Shown here: positions 1-7,400 of the stretch, piece after piece
How positions within the stretch are numbered: the first letter of the stretch is position 1
Layout: every line of letters starts with the position of its first letter
NCBI GenBank assembly: GCA_018267355.1
Contig: JAFDYP010000304.1
Coordinates: 1-7,732 of the forward strand
DNA from: Bacteroidota bacterium
GTDB lineage: Bacteria; Bacteroidota; Bacteroidia; Chitinophagales; LD1
Reading direction: 5' to 3'
DNA: 7,732 nt
Position numbers and translations under genes: made by a program
Notes under the pieces: model-generated
Told to the model about the DNA's origin: nothing
Seen by the model: the letters and a program-made list of their open reading frames with translations, nothing else
The model's database searches: none

Positions 1-53
1 TATAGAGAGAATGCGTATTTTGCGCTATCTCCTGACAGCACAAATCAAACCGG

Positions 54-1034
54 GTGGTCCTACTTCTGGTCCTGATATTATACATCTTCTGGCGCGACTA
101 TATACGCAAGCCTGCGCCTGCACCTGCACAGGTAGATGGCGGTCCGCTGACCATCTGGGATAGATCACCCGTACCTGATCGGGGGCGTATCAAGGCACTC
201 GGCTATACTATCATCGGTCTCTATGCTATATCTGTCACGGGCTTATATTTTTTCTGGTACAAGAAAACAAAGCTGAATAAGTTTCACTGGTTTGATGATC
301 GCAAGGAGTGGAACCAGATAGATAAGGCCGGGCATATCTATGGTGGCTACTTCCAGACCGTGTGGGGCTACGAGCTACTGCGCTGGACTGGCCTGAGCAA
401 TAAGCAGTCTGCAGTGATAGCAGCCATGCTCGGCATTTCTATACAAAGCTCGATAGAGATCATGGATGGCTACTCGTCTAAGTGGGGGGCCTCCTACAGT
501 GATCTTGAGGCAAACTTCCTCGGAGCATTCATAGCAGCCTCACAATACTGGATGTGGGAGGAGCAGCGCATCATGCTAAAGTCTTCCTATGAGGGAGGCG
601 ACTATCCTCAGGGTGAGCTGGGCGAAAGGTCCAGAGAGCTGTTTGGTACTGATAGTATAGGCCGCAGGCTGAAAGATTACAACCATATCACACTGTGGGC
701 CTCTGTCAATCCTTCTAAGTTTTACCCCGGCATGTATCCCGAGTGGCTTTGCTACTCCATAGGGTACAGTGCAGAAAACCTGTACGGAGGCTTTGAGAAT
801 AAGTGGATCGACAAAGATGGCAACAAGCATGATCGCACAGACCTGCCACGTATGCGTGTGCTAAATTTCTCTCTGGATGCTGACCTGCCAAAACTAAGCA
901 AGGGCAGTAAGGCCGAGCTGGCAGTGTTTAAGATGATGAACATTTTCAAAGTGCCATTCCCACGATATCAGTATAAGTGGGAGGCTGATAAAGTCGTCAA
1001 TCCTAATCCGAATGGATGGGGTAGGGAGGAATAG
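54..1034 (+). CDS. DUF2279 family membrane-anchored protein
   Basis: Resembles the DUF2279 family, which includes the E. coli lipoprotein YfiM and many Bacteroidota envelope proteins; no biochemical role is established. Residues 1-12 are strongly hydrophobic, followed by a basic/aromatic stretch and a Pro/Ala run (19-25). A second hydrophobic segment lies at about 50-68. The family core is clear: DKAGH (90-94), then a hydrophobic helix, E135, DGYSSKWG (138-145), D150 and N154. The C-terminal part, from ASVNP (216-220) through the SIGYSAENLYGG region (235-246), also looks typical of the Bacteroidota branch. Most of the chain probably lies outside the cytoplasm, anchored at the N-terminus. The start is doubtful: GTG at 54 is the only candidate near the end of the open frame, a TGA lies at 33-35, and no ribosome-binding site is visible. 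The dehydrogenase follows 83 bases downstream and may be co-transcribed. Family assignment is good; the start is weak. Confidence 0.8.
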   Translation: MVLLLVLILYIFWRDYIRKPAPAPAQVDGGPLTIWDRSPVPDRGRIKALGYTIIGLYAISVTGLYFFWYKKTKLNKFHWFDDRKEWNQIDKAGHIYGGYFQTVWGYELLRWTGLSNKQSAVIAAMLGISIQSSIEIMDGYSSKWGASYSDLEANFLGAFIAASQYWMWEEQRIMLKSSYEGGDYPQGELGERSRELFGTDSIGRRLKDYNHITLWASVNPSKFYPGMYPEWLCYSIGYSAENLYGGFENKWIDKDGNKHDRTDLPRMRVLNFSLDADLPKLSKGSKAELAVFKMMNIFKVPFPRYQYKWEADKVVNPNPNGWGREE

Positions 1035-1055
1035 TGTACATCATGAGGCGTATCC

Positions 1056-1101
1056 TTACCGTTTCCTGCGCTAGGAAATGAAAGCAATTTCCGTAGGGTA
1101 A
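1056..1101 (+). promoter_or_regulatory. Leader with mutually exclusive hairpins ahead of the dehydrogenase
   Basis: Within the 83-base gap before the dehydrogenase, CGTTTCCT (1060-1067) can pair with AGGAAATG (1073-1080) over a 5-base loop, with one G-T pair. GGAAAT (1074-1079) can instead pair with ATTTCC (1087-1092) over a 7-base loop. The two stems share GGAAAT, so they cannot both form. An outer stem, TTACC (1056-1060) with GGTAA (1097-1101), could enclose the second stem. The pairing is read directly from the bases. A role as attenuator or mRNA-processing site is inference, and no T-run follows. Chance pairing remains possible. Confidence 0.3.
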
Positions 1102-1117
1102 ATCAGTACATTCGAAT

Positions 1118-1915
1118 ATGACATGGAAAGAAAAGTATGGTACGCTCGCGCTCATAGCAGGGGCATCAGAAGGCATAGGGGCAGCCTTTGCCACACAGCT
1201 CGCCGCGGCAGGCATCAATCTGATACTCGTAGCCCGACGGCCGGAGCCTCTGGAGAAGCTGGCGGCCGCACTCCGTGAACAATATGTTATAGCCGTAGAT
1301 TGTATCACTTGCGACCTCGCCGATCCGCAGGCTGCTCAGCAGCTGGCCGCTGCTACCAGTGGCAGGGAGATAGATGTATTAGTCTATAATGCGGCACTAT
1401 CCTATATCGGCCCTTTTGAGAAAAATACGATCGCACAGCATACCCAACTCGCCAACGCCAATATGATCACGCCGATGCTGCTCACCCAGCTGCTCGGAGA
1501 GCCGATGCTACAGCGCGGCCGGGGCGCTGTGATACTGATGGCCTCGCTGGCGGGATTTCAGGGCAGCGGGTTCCTCGCTGCCTATGCAGCGAGCAAGGCA
1601 TTTGACCGGGTGCTGGCCGAGAGTCTGTGGTACGAGTGGCGCGACCGGGGGGTAGATGTGATAGCCTGCTGTGCCGGAGCCACCTCGACCCCCAACTATA
1701 TCAATACAAAACCTCAGAAGACCAGCCTCTTCGCTCCCGTTGTGCAAAGTCCCGACGAGGTAGTGAGCGAATGTCTCCGCAGGCTGGGCACTACGCCTTC
1801 TTTTATCACCGGCACAGGCAATAAACTCGCGAGCTTCCTCATGCAGCGGCTGATGCCGCGCCGATCTGCCGTCACTATCATGGGAGATAATACCCGGCAG
1901 ATGTATCGGCTATAG
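1118..1915 (+). CDS. Short-chain dehydrogenase/reductase (classical SDR, DltE/COG0300-like)
   Basis: A 265-residue, single-domain NAD(P)-dependent oxidoreductase of normal length for a classical SDR, with no signal peptide, so cytoplasmic. The Rossmann glycine motif is GASEGIG (15-21). Arg40-Arg41 after the second beta strand suggest NADP(H) rather than NAD(H). The usual NNAG motif reads YNAA (90-93). The catalytic set is complete: Asn115, Ser143, Tyr156 and Lys160 (YAASK). Similarity is to the COG0300 group, which includes ketoacyl and hydroxysteroid reductases, but the substrate cannot be read from the sequence. ATG at 1118 opens directly into the WKEKYGTLALI start typical of this group. 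Several stretches of the gene (for example 1201-1260 and 1501-1620) are about two-thirds G+C by count, richer than the preceding gene. It converges on the sterol reductase homologue, with about 50 bases between stop codons. Family sure; reaction unknown. Confidence 0.93.
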   Translation: MTWKEKYGTLALIAGASEGIGAAFATQLAAAGINLILVARRPEPLEKLAAALREQYVIAVDCITCDLADPQAAQQLAAATSGREIDVLVYNAALSYIGPFEKNTIAQHTQLANANMITPMLLTQLLGEPMLQRGRGAVILMASLAGFQGSGFLAAYAASKAFDRVLAESLWYEWRDRGVDVIACCAGATSTPNYINTKPQKTSLFAPVVQSPDEVVSECLRRLGTTPSFITGTGNKLASFLMQRLMPRRSAVTIMGDNTRQMYRL

Positions 1916-1951
1916 TCACTCACATCCTGCCTGCTCAGTATAGTGAAATAG
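1910..1951. terminator. Weak hairpin between convergent genes
   Basis: CTAT (1910-1913) and TCACT (1916-1920) can pair with ATAG (1948-1951) and AGTGA (1942-1946), with a 2-versus-1 base internal bulge and a 21-base loop. The structure spans the dehydrogenase stop codon and most of the space before the end of the sterol reductase gene. There is no T-run after it on the plus strand, and on the minus strand the T-rich tract (CTTTTTGC) lies before the stem rather than after. It is the only candidate terminator seen in this convergent gap, and a poor one. Confidence 0.2.
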
Positions 1952-1965
1952 CAAAAAGAAGGAAC

Positions 1966-3045
1966 TCAATAAATATATGGGATGATGCGATACCTGACCC
2001 GGCTGAGGTATTGCTCCCAGAGGGGGCCGTACTTGGCGGCACAGCGCTTGTCATCGTCTATCTGACGGGGGAATAAAAGCACTACATAATACAAAGGATA
2101 CAGCCAGGGCCAGAAGCAAATCGGATGCCCGGCGGCCAGCACGATGCCCGTAGCCATGAGTATCTCGCCGAGATAGTTGATGTGGCGGCTCAGGCCCCAG
2201 AAACCATTGACGAGCAGGGTGCGCCTGCCGTCTGTGATCGACTCAGGGCTGATGCCGAGAAACACTTTGCGGGGATCTCTTTTGAAATGATATTTCTGCA
2301 GGTTGGCACCACGGGATATGCTCCAGCCGGAGAAGAATACAAATGCGGCGAAGACCAGATAGGCTACGGACGAATGTGCAGGCGGTAGCGATACCGTAGC
2401 CCATAACGGGATGGCGTAGAAATATGGATAAAAGGCGATGCAGCCCCAGCCCAGCTTGAAACCTACGCGCTCTGCAAAGAGATCATAAGTATACAGGTGG
2501 ACCTCCTCAAAAGTGAGATAGTCTACGACAAAATAGGTGAGCAACCCTGCACACAGATAGATGCCTGTCGAAGCCTCTGCACCATAGAGCAGATAGTGAT
2601 GAGCGGCAAAGCTCAATACATTCAGCTCGAGCATGATGGCACCGATCAGGTAGAGCCACATCTTGGCATCGATGCGGCCGCCCCAGAGCTGCGGATTTTC
2701 CAGCCGGCCCAGATAGAAGTCTGCCAGGAAATTGCTTTTCACTGCCGGATGCGGCACTACGATAGCTGCGGCAAATACCAACCCGAATGATATAGCTCCT
2801 GCCAGGCCTTCCCACCTATAGGTGTAGAGCCAGTCCCATGGAAGCCAACCCATATAACAAGCCGCCGCCCAGCAGGCCACGGTGATAAAGAGCACCTGTA
2901 TACCGTTGAGCCGGTAGCGGAGCTTCTCATCCGTGCCGGTGCGTGTGGCATAGCCTGTGACCCAGCGGCCGGGCACAGCCGCATTCAGCAAAAAAATAAA
3001 CGCATAAATCAAGATAGGTGAGAGAAATCCAGCGAGCTTGTCCAT
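1966..3045 (-). CDS. ERG4/ERG24-type sterol reductase homologue, polytopic membrane protein
   Basis: A 359-residue integral membrane protein with about ten hydrophobic segments, matching the ERG4/ERG24 family (eukaryotic C14, delta-7 and C24 sterol reductases, lamin B receptor domain), which reduces sterol double bonds with NADPH. Family motifs appear in order: RYRLNG (43-48); DFYLGR then ENP (109-118); the YFVVDYLTFEE region (171-181) with TYDLF (186-190), GF (195-196) and PYFYA (207-211); NLQKYHFKRDP (248-258); NGFWG...RHINYLGE (280-294); R327 and D330; KYG (338-340); and the diagnostic C-terminus YRIIPYIY (352-359). Signature one differs from the usual GRELNPR, reading GRLENPQ. ATG at 3045 begins a short segment followed at once by a membrane helix. 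The gene lies 44 bases after the small amidohydrolase-like gene on the same strand. Sterols are uncommon in Bacteroidota and no cyclase or other sterol gene is in the window, so the true substrate may be another polycyclic or isoprenoid lipid. Family sure; substrate unknown. Confidence 0.88.
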   Translation of the reverse strand: MDKLAGFLSPILIYAFIFLLNAAVPGRWVTGYATRTGTDEKLRYRLNGIQVLFITVACWAAACYMGWLPWDWLYTYRWEGLAGAISFGLVFAAAIVVPHPAVKSNFLADFYLGRLENPQLWGGRIDAKMWLYLIGAIMLELNVLSFAAHHYLLYGAEASTGIYLCAGLLTYFVVDYLTFEEVHLYTYDLFAERVGFKLGWGCIAFYPYFYAIPLWATVSLPPAHSSVAYLVFAAFVFFSGWSISRGANLQKYHFKRDPRKVFLGISPESITDGRRTLLVNGFWGLSRHINYLGEILMATGIVLAAGHPICFWPWLYPLYYVVLLFPRQIDDDKRCAAKYGPLWEQYLSRVRYRIIPYIY

Positions 3046-3074
3046 AGGATGAAAGTAGATAAAAGGCCTGTGTG

Positions 3075-3099
3075 TGGCAAGGCGCGATTTTACTTGCCA
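3075..3099 (-). terminator. Hairpin over the stop codon of the small amidohydrolase-like gene
   Basis: On the minus strand TGGCAAG pairs perfectly with CTTGCCA (3093-3099 and 3075-3081 in plus coordinates), a 7-base stem with an 11-base loop that contains the TAA stop codon. The nearest T-run (GGCCTTTTA) starts about 10 bases after the stem, too far for a standard intrinsic terminator. It may instead be an attenuator, an mRNA 3' stabiliser between two co-transcribed genes, or chance. Confidence 0.28.
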
Positions 3100-4400
3100 A
3101 AGTACTTCGCCGTAAACTTCTTGTACAGTTCTTTCTGCTTATTGTCCAGGTCGATCTGGCGGCCATCTATGAAGGCGAGGGTGATATTGGACGTACGCAT
3201 GTCCAGCAGGTCACCATCAGACACGATAAAGCTAGCAGCTTTGCCTGCCTCTATGGTGCCGATCTTGTCGTCCAGCTTGAGGATCTTAGCAGGGTTGGCA
3301 GTGATGGCACTGAGTGCTTGCTCTTTGGTCATGCCGTAGGTGGCTGCTGTGCCGACCTCAAACATCAGGTTGCGCTGCTGCCAGAACCCGTTCTCACTGA
3401 TGGCATAGAGCACACCGGCTTTTTGCAAGATAGCCGGTGTTTTGTATGGCTGCTGTATGTCTTCATCACTATATGTCGGTAGCTCGTGCGCTTTGCCGAG
3501 GATGACGGGTATTTTCTTTGCAGCCAGCACGTCTGCTATCATATAGGAGTCAGCACCACCCATGATCACCACATTCACTCCCATCTCCTCGCCAAATGCG
3601 ATCGCTTGCAGTATTTCCTTCACATAGTCTACACGCACATAGAGATTGGCCTTATCTGTGAAGAGCTTCTTCATAGACTCAAATCTCAGGTTCGTTTTAT
3701 CATGAGCGGCGTAGGCGTATGACTTGGCATCATTGAATACATCTTTCAGCTCCTGTACGTTTTTGTCGTAGTCCTTATTCGCTTCGTAGCCATCCGGCTC
3801 CGCCCACCAGCCTTTCATGCGGTACATATTTGGCCAGGTGATGAAGAGGCCTTCATCGGCTTTGACGGCCGCATCTTCCCAGTTCCAGGCATCGAGCTGC
3901 ACTACGGATGAGGTGCCGGATACGCGTCCTCCCTGTGGCACGATCTGCGCGTATAGGATACCATTGGAGCGCACAGTAGGTGTGACGCGGGAGTCGGTAT
4001 TGTATGAGATGATAGCGCGTACATCCGGATTGACAGAGCCGGTCTCATACATGTCGTTAGTCGCACGTACTGCCTCGATCTCTGTGAGACCGAGTACCGT
4101 ATTGGGTGCTATCAATCCGGGATAGACCTGCTTCCCGCTTACATCTATGATGCGGCCCAGTGTTTCGTCCGTTTTGAGATTGGCATCAGGCATCACAGCG
4201 GTCACCTTCCCATTTTCAAATACCACGTAGCCATGCTCTATTACCTGGCCATTGCCTACGTGTATCATGCCCCCCTTCAGGCACAGGCGCTCGGTTTGTT
4301 TAGGAGCCGGTACCGGCACGTCTTCCTGCGCCATGGCGCTATTGACGGCTATCGTACAGATGGCCAGCAGAGCGGAGTATGTCTTTATCTTCTTTATCAT
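3090..4400 (-). CDS. Exported amidohydrolase-like protein lacking metal ligands (probable pseudoenzyme)
   Basis: A 436-residue protein with a signal peptide (basic KK-K start, hydrophobic core, probable cleavage after AMA at 22-24, before QED). It is built like an imidazolonepropionase-type amidohydrolase: N-terminal beta strands (LKGGMIHVGNG, 41-51), PGLI (94-97), a degenerate TIM barrel, then TANPAKILKLDDKIGTIEAG (367-386) and KAASFIVSDG, the standard C-terminal end. The metal site is gone. At PGLIDxHxH the protein reads PGLIAPNTV, so Asp, His and His become Ala98, Asn100 and Val102. The later histidines align with Arg256 and Gly281, and the usual Ser-Asp reads Ser335-Glu336. A conserved-looking loop with GILYAQIVPQGGRVSGTSS (147-165) remains. 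Its start lies 37 bases after the large amidohydrolase gene, with no hairpin between, so the two are probably translated from one mRNA and act together outside the cytoplasm. A structural or regulatory partner role is inference. Confidence 0.88.
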   Translation of the reverse strand: MIKKIKTYSALLAICTIAVNSAMAQEDVPVPAPKQTERLCLKGGMIHVGNGQVIEHGYVVFENGKVTAVMPDANLKTDETLGRIIDVSGKQVYPGLIAPNTVLGLTEIEAVRATNDMYETGSVNPDVRAIISYNTDSRVTPTVRSNGILYAQIVPQGGRVSGTSSVVQLDAWNWEDAAVKADEGLFITWPNMYRMKGWWAEPDGYEANKDYDKNVQELKDVFNDAKSYAYAAHDKTNLRFESMKKLFTDKANLYVRVDYVKEILQAIAFGEEMGVNVVIMGGADSYMIADVLAAKKIPVILGKAHELPTYSDEDIQQPYKTPAILQKAGVLYAISENGFWQQRNLMFEVGTAATYGMTKEQALSAITANPAKILKLDDKIGTIEAGKAASFIVSDGDLLDMRTSNITLAFIDGRQIDLDNKQKELYKKFTAKYFGK

Positions 4401-4437
4401 GACTGATATTTCGTACTGTTATCTATTGTTCGTTCCC

Positions 4438-7400
4438 TTATTCATTATTGCCACCGCAGCTATAGGCCTTGTTGGTTTTCTTAGCCGGGTCCTGTGTAGG
4501 GCTACCAGCCTTCTTATCATCCAGCATTTTCTGGGTCAGCCGTGCACGTTCGCGCTTGATATACTCGCGCTTTTGCGCATCCTGGTCTTTATCATAAAAG
4601 CAGATGCCGTCTACATAGGTTTTTTCTACCTGAGCATAGATCGAGAGCGGATTGTCAGACCAGATCACTACATCCGCATCTTTGCCTGGCCTGAGGCTGC
4701 CCATGTGGCTATCGAGATGGAGCATTTTAGCTGGATTGAGTGTGACCATCTTCCATGCATCTTCCTCTGAGGTGCCGCCGTATTTTACGGACTTGGCCGC
4801 TTCCTGATTGAGGCGGCGGGCCATCTCAGCATCGTCAGAGTTGATGGCTGTATTGATGCCCATACGGTTCAGTATGTTTGCATTGTATGGTATTGCATCT
4901 ATCACCTCATACTTGTATGCCCACCAGTCACTAAAGGTAGAGGCATTTGCACCATGCGCTTTCATTTTATCTGCCACCTTATAGCCCTCCAGAATGTGCG
5001 TGAAAGTATTGACCCGGAATCCAAAAGAATCGGCCACATGCATGAGCATATTGATCTCGCTCTGCACATAGCTGTGGCAGGTGATAAAACGCTTCTTATT
5101 CATGATCTCTACCAGCGCTTCCAGTTTCAGGTCCCTGCGCACAGGCTTTTTAGCCTGTAGTGCCTTTTCATACTCGCGAGCTTTGGTAAAATAGTTGACA
5201 TACGTCTGCTCTACACCCATACGCGTCTGTGGGTAGCGGATGGTGAACTTCTCACCCCAGTTTGTCTGCTTTACATTTTCGCCGAGTGCAAATTTGATGA
5301 AGCCATCAGCTCCTTGTATTTTGAGTTTCTCAGGTGCATAACCCCAGCGAAACTTGACCAGTGCAGACTGGCCGCCTATCGGATTGGCAGAGCCGTGGAG
5401 GAGCTGCGCGGCTGTGACGCCACCTGCTAGCTGGCGGTACATATTCAGGTCTTCGCTTGTCACCACATCTCCTATACGCACCTCTGAGCTGGCAGCCTCT
5501 GCTCCTTCATTCACACCTTCGCTGATGGCTATGTGGTTGTGCTCGTCTATGATGCCGGAGGTCACGTGCTTGCCGGCCGCATCTATTACCCGGCAGTCTG
5601 CACATGCCAGGCTGCTACCTACGGCGCTGATCTTACCACTGCGGATCACTACATCGGCATTTTTCAGGATGCCCTCCTTTTCATTGGTCCATACGGTAGC
5701 GTTTTTGATCAGGACGTTTTCTGCCTTTGGTAGTTCTTCATTGCCATAGCCATCAAATGGATACAGCACTTTGCTCAATTTACTGAGATCTATGGTGTCA
5801 GCCTTGGGCGGATGAGTAGTGTCCGGCAGTGTGCGCACAAATGTAGCGGTCCAATCTGCCCACTCTCCATCCGGCAGTTGCGCCTTGCCCTGCCAGGATC
5901 TGTCTGCCTGTATGATACCTGTCAGGAGAAATTTGCCGGGTTTATTCTTGTCAGGATCAAATGATATGGTCAGGTCATTATCTTTCACCGTGAGCTTGAC
6001 GTCTATCTTCGTAGTGTCCCTGCTCATCAGGCCCTTTGGTGCGGCTTGTTCGCCCTGCACTTTCAATGAAGGATATTCATACGATTCTTTAGTACTCCTG
6101 ATAGAGAGGCTGTATTCTCCACGTATATCTTTCGGGTCAAACTTTGTGATCTCATACCGTTTGCCCTGTATCCAGTTTTCATTGACCACGGCCTTCTCAT
6201 CAAAGAGCGGCTTTGATGTGATAATAAAGTTAGCCAGTTTGCCTCTGTCCAGGGTACCCACCTGATCCTGTACATTCAGAAACTGAGCGGGTGAAAGTGT
6301 CAATGCTTTGAGAGCATTATCTTCAGTCAGGCCATACTTGATAGCTGTGTGGAGGCTCTTGAGAAAGTCTTCTTTTTTCTCCAGATCTGAGGCGGTGATG
6401 GCGAAATCAATGCCGGCTTTGCTCAGGCTGGCTGCATTAGCAGGGGCCAGCTCCCAGTGCTTCATCTCTGCCAGCTCTACCCATAGCGCTTTGTATGGGT
6501 CCTCTACATCATATGCTTTGGGAAAACTGAGGGGAATGATAAGCCTTGCCCTGGTGTCTTTCAGCTCTGAGATGCGGCGGTACTCTGTACCGTCTCCTTT
6601 GAGAATATACTGCACACCAAACTCTTTTGCGATCTTGTCAGCGCGTAGTTCTTTCAGCCAGTTTCCCGCATCAAAGATCTGAGGCAGGTTCTGCTCATTG
6701 TTCCACGCCTCCAGTGAGAGGTTGTACTCTGTTTTGTACCCGAATGTTTTATACCACTGCGCATCAAGATAAGTCTGGCGCAATAGTGCGATGGTACCCA
6801 TCAGCGATGAGGGGTACTCCTGTGTAGAGGTACCTTTGCTGAAGGAATAATGCGCAGAGGCGTTGCCCTTTACGATCACCTTATTTTCCTTGTCATTATT
6901 CAGTGTCACCACTGCTCCGGTGCCGCGTGATATCCCATCTTTGCGATGCGTCAGTACTGCACCAAAACCCAGTTTGCGCAAATCATTGGCCGCAGCTTCG
7001 TTTACCGCAAAGTTCTTCTGTGCCTCATACTCAGGGCGGATGGCCTGGTTCCAGCCATAGGCGCCTTTTACATTGCTGGTATACTGTACGCCTCCATCAT
7101 CTTCACTGGATGTGTGTACCTTGGGCGTAGCAGGCAGGCCATAGTCTGTATAGATATCTACGAAAGATGGATAGATAAACCTGCCCCGCATGTCATGCAC
7201 GATGGCCCCCACCGGTATGGCCACACCACGACCCGCATCTACCACTTTGCCTTCTCTGATCAGCAGCACGCCGCTATCTATCCTGGTCTTGTAGTCTTTG
7301 TATAAAGTAGCATTGATAAACGCGTGCACGCCCTCACGGAAATCATCGGGTCCATTGGCGGGGAAAACGGTCTCCTGCCCACTCACGCTGATGATAGAAA

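Noticed and set aside
1..161. Short reading frame from ATG at 11 (about 50 codons)
   Set aside because: It turns Cys/Thr-rich and runs over the well-supported DUF2279 frame. Only its first residues are of interest, as a possible displaced start.
1107..1114. TACATTCG as a -7 promoter box just before the dehydrogenase start
   Set aside because: One mismatch to TAnnTTTG, only three bases from the ATG, and no TTG at the -33 distance.
2497..2815. Reading frames of about 100 codons on both strands inside the sterol reductase gene
   Set aside because: Shadows of the conserved membrane protein; composition does not look like real proteins.
3072..3482. 136-residue plus-strand reading frame opposite the small amidohydrolase-like gene
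   Set aside because: Antisense shadow of a clear coding sequence, with no recognisable motif or start signal.
4401..4437. Possible terminator or promoter between the two amidohydrolase genes
   Set aside because: No inverted repeat or promoter-like boxes seen in these 37 bases; co-transcription is the simpler reading.
4252..4770. 172-residue plus-strand reading frame with hydrophobic stretches, spanning the junction of the two amidohydrolase genes
   Set aside because: It lies antisense to both genes; the hydrophobic part arises from the complement of the signal-peptide and C-terminal codons, and no family is recognised.
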